A DNA stretch of 64,000 bases, taken from positions 1-64,000 of the forward strand of contig NZ_PJCF01000009.1 of the NCBI RefSeq assembly GCF_002835935.1, read 5' to 3'. Source of the stretch: Paraglaciecola sp. MB-3u-78. GTDB taxonomy: Bacteria > Pseudomonadota > Gammaproteobacteria > Enterobacterales > Alteromonadaceae. The position numbers and the translations under genes are program-made. Positions within the stretch are counted from its first letter, which is position 1. The number at the start of each line of letters is the position of its first letter. A model generated the notes under the pieces. The model was not told where the DNA came from, did not search any database, and saw only the letters and a program-made list of their open reading frames with translations. Below, piece by piece: positions 17,949-27,005 of this stretch.

Positions 17949-18242
17949 GTGTATAAAATATTTAGCTATAGCCGAGATTTTGGTTTTAAAAGCCAAATTA
18001 CACGTAGCGCCCTTTCTATTCCAAGCAACATCGCGGAAGGATGGGAAAGATACACTGAAAAGGAAAAGTTCAGGTTTTTATCGATTGCCAAAGGCTCTGC
18101 AGGTGAATTAAAAACACAATTAATGATTGCTATAGACATTGACTATATCGCTAAAGATATAGGTTTATTAAAAATAAAAGAGATAGACGAAATCGCACTC
18201 ATGTTAGGCGGTTTAATGAAAAGTTTAAATACAGAAAAGTAG
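17949..18242 (+). CDS. four-helix-bundle protein (S23/Avd-like), start unresolved
   Basis: A protein of the four-helix-bundle family that includes proteins encoded in 23S rRNA intervening sequences and the Avd accessory proteins of retroelements. Diagnostic parts are FGFKSQITRSALSIPSNIAEGWER, then EKFRFLSIAKGSAGELKTQL, and the final LGGLMKSL. The conserved N-terminus FENLEVWQRSYTLAVDVY is readable in the same frame from 17898, but no ATG, GTG or TTG occurs in frame between the stop at 17874 and GTG 17949. Starting at GTG 17949 would remove half of helix 1. Either the start codon has decayed (possible pseudogene) or an unusual start is used. It is flanked by heptad repeats and lies inside the his operon. 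Confidence 0.7.
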   Translation: MYKIFSYSRDFGFKSQITRSALSIPSNIAEGWERYTEKEKFRFLSIAKGSAGELKTQLMIAIDIDYIAKDIGLLKIKEIDEIALMLGGLMKSLNTEK

Positions 18243-18260
18243 CTGTTAACGCGCATACCG

Positions 18261-18275
18261 TCGTAGCTCGTAGCT
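18261..18275. repeat. short heptad repeat before hisIE
   Basis: TCGTAGCTCGTAGCT, two overlapping copies of the complement of GAGCTAC, lies 20 bases upstream of hisIE. It closes the repeat-bounded interval around the four-helix-bundle gene. Confidence 0.7.
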
Positions 18276-18295
18276 AAAACACACTAGAGATTAAA

Positions 18296-18916
18296 ATGAT
18301 TATTACAAAAGAAAATGTGGCAAAACTGGCTTGGGATAAAATGGATAACTTGATCCCCTGTATCGTTCAAAACGCCATCAGTGGTAAAGTATTGATGCAG
18401 GGTTTTATGAACCAAGATGCCTTAGATAAAACCTTAGAAACAGGCTTAGTGACTTTTTTTAGTCGTTCAAAACAACGACTATGGACTAAGGGTGAAGAGT
18501 CGGGGAATAGTTTAAACCTTGTCGAAATCACCAGTGACTGCGACGACGATTCACTACTAGCTTTGGTTAACCCAGTTGGCCCTACATGTCACAAAGGCTC
18601 AGAAACTTGCTGGGCAGATAGCCAATCAGCTGACATCAGTTTTATCGCTGAATTAGAGACTGTGATTGCCTCACGTAAAGGTGCCGATCCTGACTCTAGT
18701 TACACCGCTCACCTATACAGTAAAGGCATCAAACGTATCGCGCAAAAAGTCGGTGAAGAAGGTGTTGAAACAGCACTAGCGGCTACGGTAAAAGACTTAG
18801 AAGAGTTAAAAAATGAGTCTGCAGACTTGTTGTATCACTTAATTGTATTACTTCAAGCCAGCGATTTGAATTTGTCTGATGTGATCAACGTATTGAAACA
18901 ACGTCATTCAAAATAA
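18296..18916 (+). CDS. hisI: bifunctional phosphoribosyl-AMP cyclohydrolase / phosphoribosyl-ATP diphosphatase
   Basis: A 206-residue HisIE fusion catalysing the second and third steps of histidine synthesis. The cyclohydrolase half has [12 protein letters not shown], the metal-site [21 protein letters not shown], and ETCW. The pyrophosphohydrolase half begins near residue 115 and shows [16 protein letters not shown] with its MazG-like acidic residues. It ends the operon and is followed at once by a stem-loop. Confidence 0.96.
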   Translation: MIITKENVAKLAWDKMDNLIPCIVQNAISGKVLMQGFMNQDALDKTLETGLVTFFSRSKQRLWTKGEESGNSLNLVEITSDCDDDSLLALVNPVGPTCHKGSETCWADSQSADISFIAELETVIASRKGADPDSSYTAHLYSKGIKRIAQKVGEEGVETALAATVKDLEELKNESADLLYHLIVLLQASDLNLSDVINVLKQRHSK

Positions 18917-18933
18917 ATGTATATCGGTATTTT

Positions 18934-18962
18934 CTATTCTTTCACTGAGTGTGAAGGAATAG
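18934..18962. terminator. stem-loop at end of his operon
   Basis: ctattctttcac (18934-18945) pairs with gtgaaggaatag (18951-18962): 12 pairs including one G-U, with a five-base loop. It lies 17 bases after the hisIE stop. No T-run follows, so it is either a weak or Rho-assisted terminator or a 3'-end stabiliser. Confidence 0.5.
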
Positions 18963-19237
18963 AAGATTAGATTAAACTGAATTGAATTGAACTTAAATGA
19001 CCTCCGAGTCGGAAATACTCTTAGTTAACACCTAACACGCCTCAAAACCATCTTCTGTATCTAATAATTTATTTTCATTCTTAAATTTTAAAAAACTTCA
19101 TATAATCAATAACCTATAAAAAAATCAAATTAAAAGTCGTAATTTAAAAACTTAACATTGATCTAACAATTTTTTTATTGCGTAACAATTTTGCCGAACA
19201 AAACAAAACATTTATAACTTACTTAAAAGGTATGAGT
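18963..19237. other. intergenic region before DUF4397/CHRD lipoprotein
   Basis: AT-rich spacer, presumably carrying the promoter of the downstream lipoprotein gene. The 19080-19190 part is almost pure A/T runs. No gene was seen. Confidence 0.4.
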
Positions 19238-21694
19238 ATGATCAGCTTTAGCAAAATTTTAGCAGTTTCTGTGTTTTCGATTTCGCTAGTCGCATGTAAT
19301 GATGATGACAATGTTGTAGTGATTGATGAAGTCCCAACCCCAACATCAGATTTACGTATTATCCATGCCGTACACGATGCACCCACAGTTAATGTTTATG
19401 CTGGCGCAGCGGTACTTGCAGGTTTAGAGAACGTTGATTATCAAGTTTCTTCACCGTGGATTACGGTTGACGAAGGAACTTATGCAGTGCGTGTTGAAGC
19501 AAATATTCCAGGGGGTACTGCCGATGTGATAACAGCATCGCTGACATTAGAAGGTGAAAAATCCTATAACGTTTTAGCAGTGGGGTCGACAGCAGACGGC
19601 ACTATTGAGCCTCTTGTAGTATCAGTGGATAGAGCAGCGGTTACCTCTGGAAACGTTAGGGTACAGATAGTGCACGCAGCTCCGGCAGCCCCTATGGTAG
19701 ATATCTACGTCACCGCGCCGGATGAAGATATTGAAACAGCACAACCTTTAGCCACGGCATCATTTAAAGAAAGCACCGGCCAAGTAGAAGTGACGGGCGG
19801 CGATTATCAAATCAGGATAACCCCAGCTGGTTCAAAAACAGTTGTGTTTGACTCTGGTACAGTTACTTTGCCTGCAGACGCAGATTTACTGGTTGCAGCA
19901 ACACAAAATACCGGTACAGGCACTTCGCCTGTTACCTTGCTTGTTGCAGACGGCACGTCATCATTCAAAATTTGGGATGTGAATTCAAAAGCGAATGTGC
20001 GTGTTGTGCATGCAGTGTCTGATGCACCCGCGGTTGATGTGATTGCCAATAATGCATTAACGTTATTCGACGGTATTAGCTATCCAGATGTGACCGCTTA
20101 TGTTGCGGTTGATGCAGGAGATTACACCATTGATGTAGCAGTGGATGGATCAGAAAGTACTGTTGCTATTGACGATGCCGCCATCACTGTTGAAAGCGGA
20201 CTATTTTATACTGCCTTTGCTAACAGTGATTTAGCCACTATTGGTCTGGATTTTGTTTTAGACGTACCACGTCCAATTGCTACCGCAGCAAAAGTGAGAA
20301 TTTTTCATGCCTCGCCAGATGCCGGCGCTGTAGATATATATGTCACTGCAGATGGTGACATCAGTGCAGTATCACCTAATTTTGCTGGTGTGACCTTTAC
20401 GACACCCATGTTATCCGAAACAGGTTACGTGGAGTTGGCGGCAGGCGATTATGTGGTCACAGTAACGGGTGCTGATTCAAAAGACGCAGCAATAGAAACA
20501 GGCGTATTAAGTTTAGAAGTCAACAAAGTTTACACCGCGATTGCGATTGATGGCTTGATGGCAGGCGACGGTCCAACGCTTATTACCGCAGATGATTTAG
20601 CACCCAGTTTTAATGTTTCTACAACATTCAATATTACCTTAGGGGGAAATCAAGAAGTGCCTATGGTTGATACTCTGTCTGCAGCGACTGCAATGGTTGA
20701 AATAGACGAATCATTACCCGCTTTTAAAGTCACCTTAGACGCAAGTATGCTAACGGATGCCAGTGCAGCCCATGTTCATGATGGTGACATTGGCACTAAC
20801 GGTGGTGTGGCTTTTGGCTTAACCGACATGGGTGACGGTATATTTGTACTTGAGCAAACTGAACTTACAGCAGGTTTACTCAACGATTTACTTAGCGGTG
20901 AATGGTATCTGAACGTACATACACCAAGTAATCCAGGCGGTGAAGTACGTGGGCAAATTGTGCCTGATACTACTGTTGTTGTGACTTTCCCCCTGAGTGG
21001 TTTGCAAGAAATCCCACAAGTAATAACTGATGCGATGGGTGGTGGATATGCGTTATTTGACACAACCGACAATGGCGTCACTTTAGCTGTCGCCACTAGC
21101 GGCGTTGAGGACGCCACTATGGCTCACATCCATACTGGCTTTGCAGGTGTGAATGGGGGTGTATTGGTGGCACTGGCCCAAGATGCAGCTGATGTAAACC
21201 TTTGGACATCGGGCGGCGAAATTAATTTAGAGCAGGCTACTGCCGACTTATTATTATCAGGAGGCCACTACGTAAACGTGCACACTCCTGCTAACCCAAG
21301 CGGTGAATTAAGAGGGCAAATTACCCCTGCAAATATTGAAGTATATGGTGTCGTACCATCGGGTGACCAAGAAGTCCCCGCGGTCACAACTGACGCAAGC
21401 GGAATGGGCGCTATCACATTGAATACTACAACTGGACTCATAATTGGCACAATTAATGTATTTGATATCACCCCCACTATGGCCCATATCCATGCTGGCG
21501 AAGCCGGTGTAAACGGTGGTGTAGTTTTAGCCCTGACAGATGCAGGCGAGGGTGTTTTCAATGTACCAGAAGATACTGTTTTGGACATGGCTCAAATGGA
21601 TTTGATGCAAGCTGCAGGTTTATACACCAATTTTCACACAACGGAGAATCCGGGTGGTGAAATTCGTGGTCAGATAACCTTAGGCTTTAACTAA
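19238..21694 (+). CDS. lipoprotein with four DUF4397 and three CHRD domains
   Basis: An 818-residue predicted lipoprotein. The start is ATG 19238 (MISFSKILAVSVFSISLVAC), 8 bases after AAAAGG; upstream codons are not signal-like. The lipobox is LVAC. Four DUF4397-like units follow, each opening with a VRxxHAxxDAPxVDVY-type motif (for example LRIIHAVHDAPTVNVY and VRIFHASPDAGAVDIY) and each ending near a GDY.I.V strand. Three CHRD domains follow, each with AHVHDG or AHIHTG/AHIHAG, NGGV, and a closing VHTPxNPxGExRGQI (FHTTENPGGEIRGQI in the last). CHRD occurs in chordin and bacterial surface proteins; its role here is unknown. The protein is very acidic and probably exported to the cell surface. 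Confidence 0.85.
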   Translation: MISFSKILAVSVFSISLVACNDDDNVVVIDEVPTPTSDLRIIHAVHDAPTVNVYAGAAVLAGLENVDYQVSSPWITVDEGTYAVRVEANIPGGTADVITASLTLEGEKSYNVLAVGSTADGTIEPLVVSVDRAAVTSGNVRVQIVHAAPAAPMVDIYVTAPDEDIETAQPLATASFKESTGQVEVTGGDYQIRITPAGSKTVVFDSGTVTLPADADLLVAATQNTGTGTSPVTLLVADGTSSFKIWDVNSKANVRVVHAVSDAPAVDVIANNALTLFDGISYPDVTAYVAVDAGDYTIDVAVDGSESTVAIDDAAITVESGLFYTAFANSDLATIGLDFVLDVPRPIATAAKVRIFHASPDAGAVDIYVTADGDISAVSPNFAGVTFTTPMLSETGYVELAAGDYVVTVTGADSKDAAIETGVLSLEVNKVYTAIAIDGLMAGDGPTLITADDLAPSFNVSTTFNITLGGNQEVPMVDTLSAATAMVEIDESLPAFKVTLDASMLTDASAAHVHDGDIGTNGGVAFGLTDMGDGIFVLEQTELTAGLLNDLLSGEWYLNVHTPSNPGGEVRGQIVPDTTVVVTFPLSGLQEIPQVITDAMGGGYALFDTTDNGVTLAVATSGVEDATMAHIHTGFAGVNGGVLVALAQDAADVNLWTSGGEINLEQATADLLLSGGHYVNVHTPANPSGELRGQITPANIEVYGVVPSGDQEVPAVTTDASGMGAITLNTTTGLIIGTINVFDITPTMAHIHAGEAGVNGGVVLALTDAGEGVFNVPEDTVLDMAQMDLMQAAGLYTNFHTTENPGGEIRGQITLGFN

Positions 21695-21721
21695 ATATAG
21701 TTTGATGCAAACTTACTAATT

Positions 21722-21746
21722 AAACGGGCAGATGATGCCCGTTTTT
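21722..21746 (+). terminator. rho-independent terminator
   Basis: AAACGGGC and GCCCGTTT pair around agatgat, followed by TT. It lies 27 bases after the stop of the CHRD lipoprotein gene. Confidence 0.8.
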
Positions 21747-21764
21747 ATAAAACACAAAAAATCA

Positions 21765-22736
21765 TTAATCTTCAGTCGCAGCAATAGTGCTGTTATGCAG
21801 AAACTGTTCCACGGCTTTAACTGTGGCTTGGGGATCTTCTTCCTGTGGAACATGCCCCAGATCCTTAAACAAAATAAACTGACTATTAGGTATTTCTCGA
21901 TTAAATCGATGACCAACACTGATAGGGATCAAGCGGTCTTGTTCGCCCCACATGATTAAAGTGGGTTGAGTTAACTCGCCTACCCTGTTTGCTAGATGAC
22001 CCGCTTTTGTCTCAACAAAACGTTTTGCCAGTGCTGCTCGATTACCCTCTCGGGTGTTTAGCTCGAAATATCGATCAACCAAGTCTTCAGTAATTTTATC
22101 TGGATTGCCATACACATTCCCAAGACTGCTTTTCACCACTGATATTGGCATGATATTGCCAAGCAAATATTTGAGTACAGGTGATTGAGAGATCCGGAAT
22201 CCAATTGGAACAGACTGTGATTCGTATGGGTACCCACTTGCATCAACCAGAACAAGCTTTGCAATACGCTCAGGATAAATAACGGCTGCACTCCATGCAA
22301 CATATCCACCTAGTGAATTTCCAGCAACAATAGCCGTATCAATGTCAAGTGCATCCATCATCTTAATTAACGTATCGGCATAGTCTTCGATGCGATACTT
22401 GGCTTCTGGTTGAGGACCCGTTAAACCAAATCCCTGCATATCAAAGCGGAGCACTCTATGATGTTTAGACAGTACGTCAGTCCAACCGTTCCAAGTATGC
22501 AGCGACGAACTGGTGCCATGTAACAATATAATTGGTAAGGGGTCTTCTTTAGGGCCTTCATCCCGAAAGTGTATTTTCATACCAGAAAGTGACAGAAACT
22601 GAGAAGGGGATTTTGCCCATCGCTCCGTTAGTTCTGCCACTGGTCGGTCAGGCACAGTATAAGTAAAATGCAGATACCCATAAGCGCCAAAAACAACCAC
22701 AATTAACAACCAACATAGGCGAAATAAAACTTTCAC
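21765..22736 (-). CDS. alpha/beta fold hydrolase
   Basis: A 323-residue alpha/beta hydrolase with one N-terminal membrane segment (about 5-26), probably facing the periplasm. The oxyanion loop LLHGTSSSLHTW (71-82), the nucleophile elbow GNSLGG (S141), the acid region WGEQDRLIPI and the catalytic His in LGHVPQEE are all present, so it should be active. The substrate is unknown. It is convergent with the upstream lipoprotein gene, and an IS21 element lies 33 bases beyond its start, possibly within its promoter. Confidence 0.88.
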   Translation of the reverse strand: MKVLFRLCWLLIVVVFGAYGYLHFTYTVPDRPVAELTERWAKSPSQFLSLSGMKIHFRDEGPKEDPLPIILLHGTSSSLHTWNGWTDVLSKHHRVLRFDMQGFGLTGPQPEAKYRIEDYADTLIKMMDALDIDTAIVAGNSLGGYVAWSAAVIYPERIAKLVLVDASGYPYESQSVPIGFRISQSPVLKYLLGNIMPISVVKSSLGNVYGNPDKITEDLVDRYFELNTREGNRAALAKRFVETKAGHLANRVGELTQPTLIMWGEQDRLIPISVGHRFNREIPNSQFILFKDLGHVPQEEDPQATVKAVEQFLHNSTIAATED

Positions 22737-22986
22737 TCAACACTCCTGTAGACAAAAAACCGATGCGCGTGCATATTAACATCCAACCCGATCACCTAAT
22801 AACATTGATGCCGATCACCTAATAACATCCATCCCGATCACTCAATAACATCGAAGCCGATCACTTTTTGGTTAAAATGTTATTCAGTGACCGGCTTAAT
22901 GTTATTGCCCAACTTTTACTCTTTTTTGTCTGTCCAGTAGGTGTTTTTAACCGTTATTCTTTTCATTTTTGATGGTGAGAATAACT

Positions 22987-24531
22987 ATGCCAATGGCACC
23001 TATTTCAATGCGTAAGTTAAAAGAGATTTTAAGACTCAAATACGGCTGTTTGCTCAGCCATCGAAAAATAGCCAAAAGCTTATCTGTTTCAGCGTCAATC
23101 GTGTCTATTTATGCCATTCGTGCCACCTCTCTTGGGATCACTAGTTGGCCGCTTGATGAAAAATGGAATGATGAGACGCTTCAACGAGCATTCTTCAAAA
23201 CCAAACCTAAGAGCAAGGGCTACATCATCCCTAATTGGTCTGTCGTCCAGCAAGAGCTGAGGCCGAAAACGATGACATTGCAGTTATTGTGGGAAGAATA
23301 TGGTGAGCGGTATCCAGAAGGTTTTTACAGCTACAACCACTTCTGTCGTCTATATAAAACATGGCTAACATGTCAAAAACCGTCCATGCGTCAAAACCAT
23401 AAAGCAGGTGAAAAACTGTTTGTTGATTATTGTGGACCCACTATGAATATTGTGGACTCAACAACGGGTGAATGCCGCACAGCACAGGTTTTTGTGGCAG
23501 TCATGGGCGCATCTAACTACACCTTTGCAGAGGCTACGTTTAGCCAAAAACTCGAAGACTGGGTGATGAGTCATGCACGATGCTTTGAATTTCTGGGTGG
23601 CGTACCTGAATTGGTCATCCCAGATAACTTAAAAAGTGCCGTGACAAAAGCGTGTCGTTACGAGCCGGATCTGAACCCAACCTACCAACAACTCGCCGCC
23701 CATTACGATACCGTTATCGTGCCTGCCAGACCTTATAAACCCAAGGATAAATCGAAAGCTGAGGTGGGTGTTCAAATCGTTGAACGTTGGATAATGGCGC
23801 GACTTCGCAAGGAAAGCTTTTTTAGCTTGCGACAGTTAAATCTAAAAATACAGACACTTTTAACCGATTTGAATCAAAGGCAAATGAAAAAGCATCCAGG
23901 CTCAAGGCTATCCCAATTTGAAGCGATAGATAAACCCGCACTGAAACCTTTGCCGTCACAACCTTATCGCTACACCTTAGTGAAACAGGTCAAAGTGCAT
24001 ATTGATTATCACATCGAGATTGAAAAACATTACTACTCGGTGCCACACGCCTTGATCAAGAAAAAGCTAGAAGCACATGCTACGGGGCAACTGGTCACAC
24101 TTTATCATCAAGGGGTACAAGTGGCCGTTCATCCAAGATCATACCGCGTGGGAGGTCACAGCACCCTGGATATCCATATGCCCATCGCCCATCAAAAACA
24201 GCAGCAATGGACCCCCGAACGATTTGAAAGTTGGGCCAGAAAATTCGGAAAATCAACCGAGCAATTTGTCATTCAACTCATGCAAACCAAAAAACACCCC
24301 GAGCAAAGTTACCGTGCCTGTATGGGCATATTGAGTTTAGGAAAAAAGTTCACAGACAAACGACTTGAAGCCGCCTGCTACCGAGCGTTAGCAACAGGTG
24401 TTACGCGAGTAAACCAAGTGAAAGCTATCTTAGAGAAAGGGTTAGATAGCCAACCTCTACCGGAAAAACAGCTGGATCTTTTAAGTGAGATAGACCATCA
24501 AAATATCCGTGGCAATCATTATTACCACTAA
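22987..24531 (+). CDS. istA: IS21-family transposase IstA
   Basis: A DDE transposase of 514 residues from ATG 22987 (MPMAPISMRKLKEILRLKYG); an ATG at 22969 would add six residues. An N-terminal helix-turn-helix (LSHRKIAKSLSVSASIVSIY) is followed by the rve catalytic core with FVDYCG (D about 147), VIPDNLKSAV (D about 213) and DKSKAEVGVQ (E about 259). It is complete, so the element may be mobile. GGTGAG lies 9 bases upstream. Confidence 0.95.
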   Translation: MPMAPISMRKLKEILRLKYGCLLSHRKIAKSLSVSASIVSIYAIRATSLGITSWPLDEKWNDETLQRAFFKTKPKSKGYIIPNWSVVQQELRPKTMTLQLLWEEYGERYPEGFYSYNHFCRLYKTWLTCQKPSMRQNHKAGEKLFVDYCGPTMNIVDSTTGECRTAQVFVAVMGASNYTFAEATFSQKLEDWVMSHARCFEFLGGVPELVIPDNLKSAVTKACRYEPDLNPTYQQLAAHYDTVIVPARPYKPKDKSKAEVGVQIVERWIMARLRKESFFSLRQLNLKIQTLLTDLNQRQMKKHPGSRLSQFEAIDKPALKPLPSQPYRYTLVKQVKVHIDYHIEIEKHYYSVPHALIKKKLEAHATGQLVTLYHQGVQVAVHPRSYRVGGHSTLDIHMPIAHQKQQQWTPERFESWARKFGKSTEQFVIQLMQTKKHPEQSYRACMGILSLGKKFTDKRLEAACYRALATGVTRVNQVKAILEKGLDSQPLPEKQLDLLSEIDHQNIRGNHYYH

Positions 24532-24550
24532 TAAAACCTAAGGAAACAAC

Positions 24551-25315
24551 ATGCAATCAGTGACGCAACAAATCAATACTCAATTAGTCATGCTAAAGCT
24601 AAGCGGCATACGTGATGCGTTATCACAACAAAGTGAACAACCCAATCTATACGTCGAACAAAGCTTCGAAGAGCGGTTATGTTTATTGCTTGACCATGAA
24701 ATAACCCAGCGAGATCAACGTAAAATTGACCGACTGACCCGCCAAGCCAAATTTAGAGTGAACGGGACATTAGCACAGTTGGATTATGGTGCGTCGAGGC
24801 AGTTAAACAAAACGCAGATCCGCTCATTAGCGCAAGGTGAATGGCTTCGTCTTCACCAAAACATACTGATCACAGGAGCAACAGGTTGCGGTAAAACCTA
24901 CCTTGCTTGTGCGTTGGGCCATAACCACTGCCAGCAGGGAGAAAACGTTTACTACTTTAGGCTCAAAGAATTGCTTGAAAAGATGTTTATGGCACAAGCG
25001 GATGGCAGTTATCGAAAGTTTATTAACAAACTCACATCAGCGAACTTACTGATCTTAGACGATTGGGGATTAGAGCCATTAACGGGGCAACAACGCAGTG
25101 ATTTACTTGAGTTAATAGATGCGAGGTATGACACAAAATCGACACTGATTGCGAGTCAATTACCGATAGAAAATTGGTACGATATGATCGGGGAATCCAC
25201 GCATGCAGATGCGATCCTAGATCGGCTTGTTCACGGGGCAATTAAGTTAGAATTAAAAGGCGAATCCATGCGAAAAAAACTAAATTCCTTGACTGAAGCC
25301 GATCACACAAGTTAG
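24551..25315 (+). CDS. istB: IS21-family helper ATPase IstB
   Basis: A 254-residue DnaC-like AAA+ ATPase that assembles with IstA on DNA and selects targets. Walker A is GATGCGKTYLA (about 112-122) and Walker B is LLILDDWGLEPL. It is 19 bases downstream of istA with AAGGAA before the ATG, and its frame is intact. Confidence 0.95.
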   Translation: MQSVTQQINTQLVMLKLSGIRDALSQQSEQPNLYVEQSFEERLCLLLDHEITQRDQRKIDRLTRQAKFRVNGTLAQLDYGASRQLNKTQIRSLAQGEWLRLHQNILITGATGCGKTYLACALGHNHCQQGENVYYFRLKELLEKMFMAQADGSYRKFINKLTSANLLILDDWGLEPLTGQQRSDLLELIDARYDTKSTLIASQLPIENWYDMIGESTHADAILDRLVHGAIKLELKGESMRKKLNSLTEADHTS

Positions 25316-25591
25316 ATTTTACTGAGTTCTACTGGAAGACAAAAAAGTGATCGTCTTCAATGTTATTGACCGATCGGTTTCATGTTATTACGCAGCGCGG
25401 TCAGATTCATAAAATCCAGAATACTGCTTACATGGAATTTGTCTGTTAAATATTCAACGCTTGCAACATGCTATCAAAAAAAGAGCGGCAATAACGACAC
25501 ATAACCCAACAATGTCTTACCTGTACTCTTGTCGCCACGTTTAACCTTAGTCATGTAAAGTTAGTCAAATAAAACTATATTTTTTGCCTAG

Positions 25592-25633
25592 TATAATTTA
25601 GCATGACAATGAATGACCGACAGTCGGTCATTC
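25592..25633 (+). promoter_or_regulatory. TetR operator and -10 of the RND operon
   Basis: A perfect 23-bp palindrome, GAATGACCGAC / GTCGGTCATTC around one base (25611-25633), is the classic TetR-family type (TGACCGAC-N-GTCGGTCA). TATAAT at 25592-25597 gives a -10 box so that the operator covers the transcription start. The tetR gene starts 29 bases downstream. Confidence 0.85.
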
Positions 25634-25661
25634 ATAATTAACTAAAACTTTGCGGATCAAA

Positions 25662-26258
25662 ATGGCAATTAAAGTAGATAAAGACAAAAAAAGAAGGGAC
25701 ATAGCGGTTGCTTGTACTGAGCTTTTATTGGAAAAGGGAATAAAAAAATTAACCATTACTGAGATTGCTAAAACCGCAGGGATTGGAAAAGGAACTGTCT
25801 ATGATTATTTTAGTAATAAAGAAGAAATTGTTTTTGAAATAATTCGAAATTTCATTGAAAAACACCATCAAAATTTGCTGAGTCAAAGCGACAAGAAGAC
25901 TTCGGCCAAGCAAAAAATATTATACCTCTTCGATTTTTTCTTATGGGAATATAAGCCTTATGAAAAACACTTGGACGTTTTTAGGGAATATTTAAGCGTC
26001 ACTTTGTCTTCAAAATGCAGCCCAATGCTCGAATTCAACAGAGAATGTTCAGGCTTTATAAGAAATATCCTAGAAGACATTATTGAAGAAGGCATCGAAA
26101 AAAGCGAAATCAGCGAAGTTTCTAGAAATCTGATTGATGGGATCATGCGAGCAGAAAGAGGTTATATGGTTGTTTCTTGGGCAGAAGAGAGAGACTTGAG
26201 AATAGAATTTAAGGAATTTATAGACACGCTATTCGCTTTAATAGAGATAAAAAAATGA
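25662..26258 (+). CDS. TetR/AcrR family transcriptional regulator
   Basis: A 198-residue repressor. The HTH is clear: KKLTITEIAKTAGIGKGTVYDYFSNKEEIVFEII (about 29-62). The C-terminal ligand domain is unassigned. ATG 25662 (MAIKVDKDKK) is preferred over TTG 25650. The palindrome just upstream suggests autorepression of the whole tetR-adaptor-RND operon. Its stop overlaps the adaptor start by four bases. Confidence 0.9.
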   Translation: MAIKVDKDKKRRDIAVACTELLLEKGIKKLTITEIAKTAGIGKGTVYDYFSNKEEIVFEIIRNFIEKHHQNLLSQSDKKTSAKQKILYLFDFFLWEYKPYEKHLDVFREYLSVTLSSKCSPMLEFNRECSGFIRNILEDIIEEGIEKSEISEVSRNLIDGIMRAERGYMVVSWAEERDLRIEFKEFIDTLFALIEIKK

Positions 26259-27001
26259 AAAAAATTATAGTGTTAGCTCTAGTGCTTTATTTTACAAACG
26301 CACAAGCAAAAGAAATTTATGCCACATTTACAATACATGCGAAACAGGGTGCCAATTTAGCGTTCAATTACAGCGGTATTATTAAAGAGCTTCATGTGGA
26401 CATTATGAGTGTGGTTAAAAAAGATGATATTTTGGCAACATTAGCCAGTGAAGATCTAGTTGCCACAAACAATGCGTCTAAGGTCACATTGAAATACGCC
26501 ATTTTAGACCATAAGAGACACCAAGACCTGTACCAAAAAAATCTCATTGATAAAGCCCTGCTGGATAAATATGCCATGGCATACGAGGCCATAAAAGCCA
26601 AGATTGACGTGGAAAACGCCATCTACGACAAAACCATTTTAAGAGCACCATTCGACGGTGTCATTACCAAAAGAATGATTGAACTTGGAGATGTGGTCAG
26701 TGGCCAAATGATAAAAACGGCCTTTAATCTGCAAAGTGAACATGCCCGAATATTAGTGGTTGAGTTTGATCAAAAATATAACAGCGATGTCAATATTGGC
26801 GATACCTTTTTATATAAAGTCGATGGTGATGACACACAATACGAGGGTGAAATTTATAGAATATATCCCGAGGCCAATAGTGATAACAGAAAAATTGCCT
26901 TACAGGTTATTGCCAAGGATTTAAAAGTGGGCTTATTTGGCGAAGGTAAAATAATCACCTCGGATGATAGCAATAATTCAATAAAAGCAAGTCAAGAATA
27001 G
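26255..27001 (+). CDS. RND efflux periplasmic adaptor subunit
   Basis: A 248-residue membrane fusion protein linking an RND pump to an outer membrane channel. A signal peptide (MKKIIVLALVLYFTNAQA) is followed by a split biotinyl-lipoyl domain (GIIKELHVDIMSVVKKDDILATL, and later ILRAPFDGVITKRMIELGDVV) around a short alpha-hairpin. It is shorter than usual (about 350-400) and lacks much of the C-terminal membrane-proximal domain. It overlaps tetR and lies 4 bases before the pump gene. Confidence 0.85.
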   Translation: MKKIIVLALVLYFTNAQAKEIYATFTIHAKQGANLAFNYSGIIKELHVDIMSVVKKDDILATLASEDLVATNNASKVTLKYAILDHKRHQDLYQKNLIDKALLDKYAMAYEAIKAKIDVENAIYDKTILRAPFDGVITKRMIELGDVVSGQMIKTAFNLQSEHARILVVEFDQKYNSDVNIGDTFLYKVDGDDTQYEGEIYRIYPEANSDNRKIALQVIAKDLKVGLFGEGKIITSDDSNNSIKASQE

Positions 27002-27005
27002 TCCT

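Larger units (their letters stand above)
22770..25394 (+). mobile_element. IS21-family insertion sequence, complete
   Basis: The ends start TGCATATTAACATCCAACCC (left) and, on the opposite strand, TGCGTAATAACATGAAACCG (right), with TG...CA termini. The flanks carry a 5-bp direct repeat GCGCG (22765-22769 and 25395-25399), the target duplication. Inside each end are multiple copies of a GATCAC..AATAACAT unit, three or more on the left and two on the right, as expected for transposase-binding repeats in IS21 elements. It carries istA and istB. Confidence 0.95.

Noticed and set aside
17949-18242. Diversity-generating retroelement suggested by the Avd-like fold
   Set aside because: No reverse transcriptase, template repeat or variable repeat was found in the window; only the fold is shared.
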